Below, one piece after another: positions 1 to 5,931 of a stretch of 16,484 bases of DNA. The stretch comes from Thermoplasmatales archaeon (GTDB lineage: Archaea; Thermoplasmatota; E2; DHVEG-1). The stretch lies in assembly GCA_023128855.1 (NCBI GenBank), contig JAGMDE010000040.1, positions 1 to 16,484 on the forward strand, written 5' to 3'. Positions within the stretch are counted from its first letter, which is position 1; each line of letters opens with the position of its first letter. The notes under the pieces are model-generated. The model did no database searches, was not told where the DNA came from, and was given only the letters and a program-made list of their open reading frames with translations. The position numbers and the translations under genes were made by a program.

Positions 1-1619
1 GTGACCGTTCAATACATACACTTTCAGGCCAAAATGGCAATGAAATCTGGAAGTATGACACCCATGAGGGTGGTGATGGTGGTTGGGTCTATCAGGTTAA
101 TTGCAGCTATGATTATAATGGCGATGGTGTGATTGATGTGTTAGCAGCTGCTGGCGGTACCGCAACTGGTGCGAGGAAAGCATATTGCCTCGACGGCAAA
201 GACGGTACGAAAATTTGGGATTGTCCTCTAGGCAGCCCTAAAGGACCTGGATTCTCTATAATTGGTATTGAAGATTTTACAGGTGATGGACAGCCTGATG
301 TTCTCGCTGGCGCTTCCAACAGTGGTGAAAGCATAGGATATGCTTACGGTATAAATGGAGCAACCGGTAGCATAACATGGACGTTTACTGCTGGTGGGTC
401 ATCGGTTTGGGCATTGGAACAAATTGATGATATCACAGGTGATGGAATAAAAGATGTAATAATCGGTGATTCCTTTACAGGTAATATCTATGGACTTGAT
501 GCTACAACCGGAGATGTGCAATATAGCAATTCAATTGGATCTGCTGGCATAACTAGGTTTGCAAAACTCAATGATGTCAATGGTGACGGCCATCCAGATA
601 TCGTTCCTGCACACAGTACTTTACATGTTACTCAAGTAATCGATGGGCAAACTGGTAGTCTTATTTGGACTCACCCTGTAGCAGATCAACCATGGAATGT
701 AGCAAGAACAGCAGATATCAGCGGAGATGGAATAGATGATGTCCTAGTTGGTACTTTATACAACAACAACTACTGTTACTTCCTAGACGGCACAGATGGC
801 TCTGAGCTATGTTCAAAAAACTACTATGCGGCAGTAGACGCAATTATGGCAATCCCAGACGTTGTAAATGATGGTTCCATGGAGATGGTAGCTGGTGGTA
901 GAAACGGAAAAGTCACTTGCTTCTCAGGTGGTATTGTAAACGAACCGCCAGAAGCACCATCTATAGATGGCCCCACAATTGGGGCAGTGGGAATAGAGTA
1001 TGAATACAGTTTTTACACAACAGACCCAGATGAAGATGATGTCTACTACTATATCGAGTGGGGAGACGGGCAGGTAGAAGAATGGATTGGATCATACAAC
1101 TCAGGTGAAATAGCAACCGTCAATCATACATGGACTTCACCAGATGACTATGAAATAAGAGCAAAAGCCAAAGACACAAATGATGCGGAGAGCGAATGGT
1201 CCGATGTATACCCTGTGACCATTGTTGAAAATGAACCACCAACTGCACCAACTATAGTTGGTCCAGCCACTGGAAATGCAGGCACGTCTTATCCTTATAC
1301 ATTCACTTCAACTGATCCAGATGGAGACCAAGTATCCTACTATATCAAGTGGGACGATGGAAGCATAACAGATTGGACTGCTTTCCAAGCTTCTGGTCCT
1401 CCAGGGTACAGTGAGAGTCATAAATGGGATGAACAAGGAACATATACTATCGAAGCTAAAGCTAAAGACACCTATGGCGTTGAGAGTGACTGGGCGACAC
1501 TAGAAGTCACCATGCCAAGAAATAGAGCAATCAACACACCATTCCTAAACTTCCTACAGAATCGTCCACATATGTTCCCAATACTACAACTGTTACTGCA
1601 ACGATTAGGACTACAATAA
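1..1619 (+). CDS. Secreted FG-GAP/PKD surface protein with conserved C-terminal tail (5' end missing)
   Basis: The reading frame is open from base 3, so the gene starts before the window; 538 residues are visible. Residues about 1-310 hold repeated beta-propeller blades of FG-GAP/VCBS type, each carrying a calcium-binding loop of the form DxNGDGxxD. Five clear loops are visible (DYNGDGVID, DFTGDGQPD, DITGDGIKD, DVNGDGHPD, DISGDGIDD) and a sixth is degenerate (DVVNDGSME). LDGxDG and GxIxW motifs between loops resemble PQQ-type propellers. Two PKD-like domains follow, from about residues 313 and 410, each opening with NEPP. Residues 504-538 are the tail shared by this locus: MPRNRA, a hydrophobic amphipathic stretch, ending LLLQRLGLQ. 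FG-GAP and PKD domains are typical of extracellular adhesion or matrix proteins; the exact ligand is unknown. A T-rich terminator follows the stop codon. The extracellular location is inferred from the domains, because the signal peptide lies outside the window. Confidence 0.9.
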   Translation, partial: DRSIHTLSGQNGNEIWKYDTHEGGDGGWVYQVNCSYDYNGDGVIDVLAAAGGTATGARKAYCLDGKDGTKIWDCPLGSPKGPGFSIIGIEDFTGDGQPDVLAGASNSGESIGYAYGINGATGSITWTFTAGGSSVWALEQIDDITGDGIKDVIIGDSFTGNIYGLDATTGDVQYSNSIGSAGITRFAKLNDVNGDGHPDIVPAHSTLHVTQVIDGQTGSLIWTHPVADQPWNVARTADISGDGIDDVLVGTLYNNNYCYFLDGTDGSELCSKNYYAAVDAIMAIPDVVNDGSMEMVAGGRNGKVTCFSGGIVNEPPEAPSIDGPTIGAVGIEYEYSFYTTDPDEDDVYYYIEWGDGQVEEWIGSYNSGEIATVNHTWTSPDDYEIRAKAKDTNDAESEWSDVYPVTIVENEPPTAPTIVGPATGNAGTSYPYTFTSTDPDGDQVSYYIKWDDGSITDWTAFQASGPPGYSESHKWDEQGTYTIEAKAKDTYGVESDWATLEVTMPRNRAINTPFLNFLQNRPHMFPILQLLLQRLGLQ

Positions 1620-1629
1620 AACAGTCATT

Positions 1630-1645
1630 CTCTCTTTTTTTTCTA
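1630..1645 (+). terminator. T-rich terminator of the FG-GAP gene
   Basis: A run of eight T within a C/T-rich tract lies about 15 bases past the stop codon. Archaeal RNA polymerase commonly terminates at such U-rich tracts. The same arrangement recurs after most genes here. Confidence 0.6.
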
Positions 1646-1742
1646 TATAAATTTCCAATTATTAAGTAGTTAAAAACAAAATGGTTCTTTGGTACAACGT
1701 CCAATAAGTTTATCTATCAAATATTGTTACGGTTCGAATTAT

Positions 1743-1827
1743 GGAGTCTAGTCTGGAAGATTGAAATGAAATTTCAGAATCAACTATTTTGCATTCCTTT
1801 CTTCCTCCCTCAAAATAACTAGACTCC
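1743..1827. repeat. Stem-closed inverted repeat, possible structured RNA
   Basis: A perfect 10-base stem (GGAGTCTAGT at 1743-1752 with ACTAGACTCC at 1818-1827) closes a 65-base interior. Inside is a second pairing, GGAAG (1755-1759) with CTTCC (1801-1805), and a small GAAAT/ATTTC hairpin that overlaps a copy of the dispersed TTGAAATGAAAT motif. There is no coding potential and no recognisable box C/D or H/ACA layout. It may be a small RNA, a transcript-end structure or a decayed mobile element. Confidence 0.4.
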
Positions 1828-1880
1828 GTCTTTCTTATTATAAAATTTTTTTATTCTTTTTGAAATTGAAACTAGTATAA

Positions 1881-1925
1881 ACAATTGTTAAGGGAATATT
1901 TAAGTTAAAATATTATATTATAATT
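1881..1925 (+). promoter_or_regulatory. Putative promoter of the 1954 gene
   Basis: AT-rich stretch with ACAATTGTTA and AAAATATTATATTA, both also found upstream of the 8949 and 10814 genes. It ends about 30 bases before the start codon, so transcription probably starts near 1920-1935 and the leader includes the GGGGAGG ribosome-binding site at 1937-1943. The TATA assignment is inference. Confidence 0.4.
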
Positions 1926-1953
1926 AAAGAATCCTTGGGGAGGTAGTATAGAT

Positions 1954-3024
1954 ATGACAAATAATATTTTTAAAAAAAGCTTGGTAATAGGAATAATAAT
2001 CCTATTTGTCGGAGCAGGTGTTATCCCATCAACTGTAGGAACATATGAAAAAATACAAGATTTAAAAGAGGGAAAAACACCTTTTAAAGGATTTATCCCA
2101 AGTGGTACTACTTGGTATGTCGATGATGATAACACAGAGGGTCCATGGGACGGAACACAGGAACATCCGTTTCAACATATACAGGATGGTGTTTACGCTG
2201 CTAGTGATGGGGATACTGTTTTTGTTTTTAATGGCATGTATTCTGAAGATATAATTATGGTGAATAAATCAATTAGTTTAATTGGTGAAGATAAAGAAAC
2301 AACTATAATTGACGAAACCGGTTTTAAACAAGGAATTTATATTACAGCAGATAATGTTAACATAAGCGGTTTTACTATCAAAAATGTAAACGTAGAATGG
2401 TGGGATCGCTCTGGAATAACAATAAAAGGAAACAACACAAGAGTCTCCAATAATATAATTACAAATAATAGACGTGGAATGTTATTATATAAAGTATCAA
2501 AGGTCATAATAGAAGATAATTTATTCCTTGAAAATTTAAATATAGGTGTATTCCAAGATTCATATAATTTACAGTTAGAAAAATCAAATGACAATATAAT
2601 AAGTGGAAACAATTTTATCAATGAAAAAACAAATGTTTTTATATGCATAGATTTAATTGATTCTGATAACAATCAAATATATAACAATAGTTTAACTGGA
2701 TCATCACAATATGTTAATGCAATATACCTTACCGGTTCAGATAATAATATTATACGATATAATGACATAGTTGATGGTTATCGTATTGGAATTGGCCTAG
2801 TAGAAAGCAATCGTAATAAAATCCATCAAAACAATTTCATGGATTGTTTTATAAAAGCCACATTTTCACGTTCTCACTTCAACAAATGGAATCATAATTA
2901 CTGGGGCAGATCAAGAATTCTACCAAAACCAATCCTTGGCAGAGTAGGGCCATTTATGTCTTTGATCCCATGGTTTAACATTGATTGGCGTCCAGCAAAA
3001 GAACCATATGACATAATAATCTAA
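1954..3024 (+). CDS. Secreted NosD-like right-handed beta-helix protein without the shared tail
   Basis: 356 residues. The ATG lies 10 bases after GGGGAGG. Residues 1-29 are a type I signal peptide (IFKKSLVIGIIILFVGA). After a short linker, YVDDDNTEG and HIQDGVYAASDGDTVFVFNGMYSEDI open a NosD/PbH1 parallel beta-helix running from about residue 70 to 310, with Asn-rich rungs (SNNIITNN, NNIIRYNDI). This fold occurs in polysaccharide-binding and carbohydrate-active surface proteins; no catalytic residues can be assigned. The protein ends in NYWG, a Pro-rich stretch and WRPAKEPYDIII rather than the tail carried by the other secreted proteins, and it has no PKD domain. If the tail is a sorting signal, this protein should reach a different destination, for example release into the medium. 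Codon use is uniformly AT-rich. Confidence 0.85.
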   Translation: MTNNIFKKSLVIGIIILFVGAGVIPSTVGTYEKIQDLKEGKTPFKGFIPSGTTWYVDDDNTEGPWDGTQEHPFQHIQDGVYAASDGDTVFVFNGMYSEDIIMVNKSISLIGEDKETTIIDETGFKQGIYITADNVNISGFTIKNVNVEWWDRSGITIKGNNTRVSNNIITNNRRGMLLYKVSKVIIEDNLFLENLNIGVFQDSYNLQLEKSNDNIISGNNFINEKTNVFICIDLIDSDNNQIYNNSLTGSSQYVNAIYLTGSDNNIIRYNDIVDGYRIGIGLVESNRNKIHQNNFMDCFIKATFSRSHFNKWNHNYWGRSRILPKPILGRVGPFMSLIPWFNIDWRPAKEPYDIII

Positions 3025-3030
3025 GCTAAA

Positions 3031-3053
3031 CCTCTTTTTTCTTTTTTTATTTT
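3031..3053 (+). terminator. T-rich terminator of the 1954 gene
   Basis: CCTC followed by T6, C, T7, A and T4, beginning 7 bases after the stop codon. It has the local T-C-T terminator pattern and is followed at 3061 by a copy of the dispersed motif. Confidence 0.6.
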
Positions 3054-3060
3054 AGTAATA

Positions 3061-3083
3061 TTGAAAATGAAATCAATATGAAA
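3061..3083 (+). repeat. Dispersed motif copy (degenerate)
   Basis: Reads as a variant of GAAATGAAATCAGTRTAAA, with AATATG in place of AGTATA. It lies 8 bases after the terminator. Confidence 0.4.
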
Positions 3084-3202
3084 GGCAGACAAAAAACCTG
3101 TGAGAGATTATTGGTTGATACATTACACAACTTTCAATATAAAAATCTTTTTACCTAAAAATATAAATAATTATAAGAATTGATATTTCATTAAACTATT
3201 GC

Positions 3203-3277
3203 GGATGTCATGAGTGGCATTAAGGAAACTTAATTTAATTAAGCTTCAAAACTTAACAAGACCCTCCTCTGACATCC
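3203..3277. repeat. Stem-closed inverted repeat
   Basis: GGATGTCA (3203-3210) pairs with TGACATCC (3270-3277) around a 59-base interior that holds a TAAG/CTTA hairpin and a CTTAA/TTAAG hairpin. It lies in the 440-base gap between the 1954 and 3468 genes, where I see no coding sequence. Confidence 0.4.
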
Positions 3278-3288
3278 AGTAAAATTTT

Positions 3289-3308
3289 TGAAATGAAATC
3301 AGATGTAA
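3289..3308 (+). repeat. Dispersed motif copy
   Basis: TGAAATGAAATCAG followed by ATGTAAA. It lies between two stem-closed inverted repeats. Confidence 0.4.
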
Positions 3309-3311
3309 AGA

Positions 3312-3362
3312 GTAGACATAGAATAGTTGCGAGGTTTAATGGTAACCATATTTTATGTCTAC
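3312..3362. repeat. Long perfect hairpin
   Basis: GTAGACATA (3312-3320) pairs with TATGTCTAC (3354-3362). Pairing continues inward about five more positions including one G-T, giving a stem of about 14. The loop contains a GGTT/AACC hairpin. This is the cleanest hairpin in the window and lies about 100 bases upstream of the 3468 gene. It could be a terminator-like or regulatory RNA structure, or a decayed transposon end. Confidence 0.45.
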
Positions 3363-3467
3363 CCACCTTATTAAAATCCTCTGTTGTATTTATGTTGTTT
3401 GTATTGTTTTGTAGCAAAATACTTTAACAAATAGCATATATTATTCTATTGAGAGATGGGATGAAAC

Positions 3468-3857
3468 ATGGTAAAAATTTGCTCTAAATGTAATATGAAA
3501 AATTCTAACAATTCCGATTATTGCACTAATTGCAGTTCTAATCTATCTAATGCTAAAATAATTGAAGAAAAAGTATTTGACTCAAAAATTGATGATTACT
3601 CTAAAGAAGAACATACAACAAATGGAAAAATCGCTCTTTTTTGTGGAATTTTAGGTATAATACTTGTATTTTTTATTAATTATATTCCATTTTTTTTAGC
3701 GATAACAGCAATAGGTCTTGGAATATCAGCCAGAAATCAAGGGGATAAATACGGAACATATGGACTGATACTTGGAATATTGACTTTTATACTTACGATA
3801 ATTGTAGCAGCATTAGTTTATCTCTATGTAAGTTCACTACTATCAGGTATTCATTAA
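3468..3857 (+). CDS. Zinc-ribbon membrane protein
   Basis: 129 residues. Residues 5-22 form a zinc ribbon with four cysteines in two CxxC pairs (C5, C8, C19, C22; CSKC and CTNC). A charged linker (about 30-50) leads to a hydrophobic C-terminal half with two or three membrane segments, about 54-70, 71-88 and 97-125. An NQGDKYGTYG loop sits before the last one, a layout resembling DUF4190-type small membrane proteins. Zinc ribbon plus small membrane domain is common in archaea, but the function is unknown and no enzyme motif is visible. No strong ribosome-binding site precedes the ATG; AT-rich sequence near 3431-3445 could be a promoter giving a very short leader. An ATG at 3461 is out of frame. 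It has no signal peptide of the local types and no tail. Confidence 0.8.
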   Translation: MVKICSKCNMKNSNNSDYCTNCSSNLSNAKIIEEKVFDSKIDDYSKEEHTTNGKIALFCGILGIILVFFINYIPFFLAITAIGLGISARNQGDKYGTYGLILGILTFILTIIVAALVYLYVSSLLSGIH

Positions 3858-3902
3858 AATACAATTTACCTATTTTAAACAAAATCAGCATAAAAAAATT
3901 AG

Positions 3903-3930
3903 TGCAGGGGAAGGGATTTGAACACCTGGA
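3903..3930 (-). other. tRNA 3'-end fragment (T arm and acceptor strand), left copy
   Basis: On the minus strand this reads as the last 28 bases of a type II tRNA of Leu or Ser kind: a T loop TTCAAAT, a T stem with one mismatch, and an acceptor strand CCCCTGC plus discriminator A. No D arm, anticodon arm or 5' acceptor half is present, so it is not a tRNA gene. tRNA 3' ends are the usual targets of archaeal integrases. A near-identical copy lies at 5786-5813. Confidence 0.55.
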
Positions 3931-3960
3931 GTTAAAATCAGACTATAGCGGAATTAAAAT
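3931..3960 (+). repeat. Solitary CRISPR-type repeat, left copy (degenerate)
   Basis: A 30-base unit beginning GTTAAAATCAGAC and ending GGAATTAAAAT, adjoining the tRNA-end fragment. It differs from the copy at 5814-5843 at a few positions near its 3' end. No second repeat at spacer distance and no cas gene are present, so it is a lone unit rather than an array. Confidence 0.5.
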
Positions 3961-3970
3961 GAAATCAGTA
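3961..3970 (+). repeat. Dispersed motif copy fused to the CRISPR-like unit
   Basis: GAAATCAGTA directly follows the CRISPR-like unit, exactly as at 5844-5853. With the end of the unit it forms the dispersed motif. It is followed by GATTAAGG, which also follows the copy at 13349. Confidence 0.4.
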
Positions 3971-3978
3971 AAAGATTA

Positions 3979-4054
3979 AGGGTAGAACCAATAATATTAA
4001 TGCTATTTTTTATTTTGGAGATAATACCATCGTAACAAATAATTATTCTACCCT
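3979..4054. repeat. Stem-closed inverted repeat
   Basis: AGGGTAGAA (3979-3987) pairs with TTCTACCCT (4046-4054). AATAAT/ATTATT pairing extends the stem inward. It sits just after the left composite repeat and ends just before the broken regulator. Confidence 0.4.
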
Positions 4055-4058
4055 ATAA

Positions 4059-4208
4059 ATCACACCAGCAGGAATCAACATTCATAGTGATAATGTTGCA
4101 ATTATTCTTTGGAAGAAAGATCCTTATGCGTTTGTAATTTCAAGTAAAGATGTTAGCCAATCTTTCCGAGAATATTTTAAGGTTATGTGGAATCAAGCTA
4201 TATCATAA
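4059..4208 (+). pseudogene. C-terminal fragment of a TrmB-like transcriptional regulator
   Basis: An open stretch of 49 codons with no start codon in a suitable place and an in-frame stop immediately upstream (4056-4058). It reads TPAGINIHSDNVAIILWKKD and continues with PYAFVISSKD, SFREYFKVMWNQA and a stop. From memory this matches the C-terminal effector-side end of archaeal TrmB-family and related sugar-sensing regulators, where a DKVAI...EPxAxxI...SFRxYFxxLW pattern is usual. The N-terminal helix-turn-helix and central region are missing, so it is a remnant. Its last bases overlap the 3' end of the convergent radical SAM gene by six, suggesting that gene arrived or was rearranged at this point. 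The family assignment is moderately secure; loss of function is clear if the fragment is genuine. Confidence 0.6.
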
Positions 4209-5708
4209 TTCTGAGTTCTCAAACCTTTCGGGATTCTTAATTTTTGGCATCTGTTTAACGTAATCATTGAAGCCTTTTCCATATGCTAGAATAAAACCTA
4301 TAAAATATCCATCTACATTCTTATTTGGAAGATGCTTAAGCATTTTAAACAGAAATCTTATTTGCTTAAGATTTGTAGTGAAAAGATAACTTCTAAGTAA
4401 ATTTAACAAAACTAAAAATCCTTGAAAAGTCGCTTTATTTTTTATTGGTCTCTTCCAATTACCCCTCCTAATTAATCTTCTAAATCTCTTATAAATTTCA
4501 TCATAATTATAATACTTTTTATGCAACCAGATGAAACCACTTCTTAGCTCTTCTGAGCTTAGTTTTCTAGTTTTAATTGTAATATTACCAACATTAAAAT
4601 AATTCCAGTCAAGAGTCAAAAACCTATCTTCCTTCTCCATCCGTTTAAATAACTTAGTTCCTGGGAGAGGTGTCAAAATATTAAGCATACAAAAGATAAT
4701 GTTGTTTTCGTTAAGAAATTCATAAGCTTCCCTGAATGAAGTTAAATCGTCATTATCAGATCCAAGGATTAATGAACCTAATACAGAAATTCCTGCATTG
4801 TGGATAGCTGATATTTTTTGCTGATATTCATCTGGATTATTTACAAATTTGTTCATGGCCTTTAAATTATCTTTGTTAACTGTTTCAAAACCAATAAAAA
4901 CAAAAATGCCAGAAGATTTTTTCATTAATTGTAGAATATCTGGATGATCGCCAAGATTAACTGAACACTGCGCCATCCAGTTCATGTGTAAGGGAATCAT
5001 TGCTTTTAAGAGCTTCTTAGCAAAAACTAGATCTCCAATAAAGTTATCATCACATATCATTATAGAGTTAAACCCTGGCTGCTTTTTGATAAATTTTAAT
5101 TCTCTAATTATTTGCTCAATAGTCTTCTTTCTGTACATTGGACCATTTATTATTTTAACTGAACAGAAGTCGCAATTAAATGGACAACCGCGGGTTGTTT
5201 GCACTGGCGCAGCCATGTATTTATCAATCTTAAGAAGATCATATCTCGGAACCGGTATTTCGGTGAGTTGAGTAAAAGTATCAGATGTATATAGGGGCTT
5301 CAATTTTTTTTCTTGAAAATCTTTAACTATTTTTGGCCAGATCTTTTCTGCCTCGCCAACAACCACAGAATCAGCATAATTTTGGCACTCTTCTGGGTTC
5401 ATTGTTGCATGAATGCCACCAATAATTACGGGAACTCCTTTTTTTCTATAGATATTTGCTATCTCAAACGATCTTTTGATTCCACAAGTCATTCCAGATA
5501 ATGCCACTAAATCTACTTTTTCGTTATAATTTATTTTTTCAACATTCTCATCAATACAAATTACTGTTATATCGCCGGGAGTAACTGATGCAATAACTGG
5601 AAGCCAGAGATTTGCACATACAGCGTTTTTTCGAAGAAGTTTGGCAGTAACTTTCAAGTCCCAGAAACTTTTTATAGGCATTTTAGGAGAGATAAGTTTT
5701 AGAATCAT
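4203..5708 (-). CDS. B12-binding-type radical SAM protein
   Basis: 501 residues. Residues about 1-135 form an N-terminal Rossmann-like domain of the cobalamin-binding type, with VDLVALSGMT (65-74), GGIHATMNPEE (97-107) and VVGEAE (116-121). The canonical DxHxxG cobalamin motif is not visible, so B12 may bind without a histidine ligand or not at all. The radical SAM core follows: RGCPFNCDFC supplies C175, C179 and C182 for the 4Fe-4S cluster. Later strands include MICDDNF (218-224), FIGFETVN (271-278) and TPLPGTKLF (346-354). A C-terminal extension of about 130 residues rich in Lys/Arg and aromatics resembles the DUF4070-type tail of related proteins. Such enzymes usually carry out methylation or other radical chemistry on lipids, cofactors or natural products; the substrate is unknown. 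It is the only minus-strand gene here, is convergent with a broken regulator, and lies between two direct composite repeats. Confidence 0.88.
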   Translation of the reverse strand: MILKLISPKMPIKSFWDLKVTAKLLRKNAVCANLWLPVIASVTPGDITVICIDENVEKINYNEKVDLVALSGMTCGIKRSFEIANIYRKKGVPVIIGGIHATMNPEECQNYADSVVVGEAEKIWPKIVKDFQEKKLKPLYTSDTFTQLTEIPVPRYDLLKIDKYMAAPVQTTRGCPFNCDFCSVKIINGPMYRKKTIEQIIRELKFIKKQPGFNSIMICDDNFIGDLVFAKKLLKAMIPLHMNWMAQCSVNLGDHPDILQLMKKSSGIFVFIGFETVNKDNLKAMNKFVNNPDEYQQKISAIHNAGISVLGSLILGSDNDDLTSFREAYEFLNENNIIFCMLNILTPLPGTKLFKRMEKEDRFLTLDWNYFNVGNITIKTRKLSSEELRSGFIWLHKKYYNYDEIYKRFRRLIRRGNWKRPIKNKATFQGFLVLLNLLRSYLFTTNLKQIRFLFKMLKHLPNKNVDGYFIGFILAYGKGFNDYVKQMPKIKNPERFENSEL

Positions 5709-5730
5709 AATGCGGCAAACATAAACAAAT

Positions 5731-5740
5731 ATTATAAAGT
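5731..5740 (-). promoter_or_regulatory. TATA box of the radical SAM gene
   Basis: On the minus strand this reads ACTTTATAAT, centred about 27 bases upstream of the ATG at 5708. There is no ribosome-binding site between them, so transcription probably starts at or next to the start codon, giving a leaderless mRNA. Confidence 0.55.
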
Positions 5741-5785
5741 TTTGTAATAGTTAAATATTATTTTCTTTTGTTAATAAATTAAAAA

Positions 5786-5813
5786 TGCAGAGGAAGGGAT
5801 TCGAACACGTGGA
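5786..5813 (-). other. tRNA 3'-end fragment, right copy
   Basis: The same 28-base tRNA 3' end as at 3903-3930, with T loop TTCGAAT and acceptor strand CCTCTGC plus A. The T stem has more mismatches than the left copy, and no 5' half exists. Together with the CRISPR-like unit it forms a direct repeat of about 68 bases, spaced 1883 bases from the left copy. Confidence 0.55.
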
Positions 5814-5843
5814 GTTAAAATCAGACTATAGTGGGATTGAAAT
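5814..5843 (+). repeat. Solitary CRISPR-type repeat, right copy
   Basis: A 30-base unit running from GTTAAAATCAGAC through CTATAG to TGGGATTGAAAT. As I recall the Methanothermobacter CRISPR repeat, only about three central positions differ, and the conserved GATTGAAAT end is intact. It stands alone without spacers or cas genes. Confidence 0.55.
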
Positions 5844-5857
5844 GAAATCAGTATAAA
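5844..5857 (+). repeat. Dispersed motif copy fused to the CRISPR-like unit
   Basis: GAAATCAGTATAAA follows the CRISPR-like unit directly. Because the same sequence follows units or terminators elsewhere, it is not an ordinary unique spacer. Confidence 0.45.
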
Positions 5858-5862
5858 ACTCT

Positions 5863-5896
5863 AGGATAAAAGTTTAAATCATATTATTATATTACA
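5863..5896 (+). promoter_or_regulatory. Putative promoter of the 5932 gene, shared with Alba
   Basis: AGGATAAAAGTTTAAATC (5863-5880) is identical to 15752-15769 upstream of Alba, and the following TATTATTATATTA is also shared. AAAAGTTTAAAT is a good BRE/TATA candidate. Transcription would start near 5900, leaving a leader with the GGGAGG site. Confidence 0.55.
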
Positions 5897-5917
5897 ACCT
5901 TATTAAAATGATATATC

Positions 5918-5923
5918 GGGAGG
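5918..5923 (+). promoter_or_regulatory. Ribosome-binding site that sets the 5932 start
   Basis: GGGAGG lies 8 bases before the ATG at 5932. An earlier in-frame ATG at 5908 lies upstream of this site, has no ribosome-binding site of its own, and would put an atypical extension before the signal peptide. Confidence 0.7.
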
Positions 5924-5931
5924 CAAAAAAG

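Noticed and set aside
1512..1616. Known archaeosortase or sortase signal
   Set aside because: No LPXTG or PGF/PEF motif, no single long hydrophobic helix and no terminal Lys/Arg cluster.
3903..3930. A tRNA gene
   Set aside because: Only the T arm and 3' acceptor strand are present, in both copies. No 5' half or anticodon arm can be found within the neighbouring sequence.
1743..4054. MITE or insertion-sequence ends
   Set aside because: The terminal inverted repeats differ between elements, no target-site duplications are obvious, and no transposase is present.
5814..5843. A CRISPR array
   Set aside because: One repeat per site, no spacers at regular spacing and no cas genes; kept only as solitary repeat-like units.
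5908..5931. Longer start for the LamG protein
   Set aside because: The ATG lies upstream of the GGGAGG site, and the added residues precede a normal signal peptide. The start at 5932 also matches the 10814 homologue.
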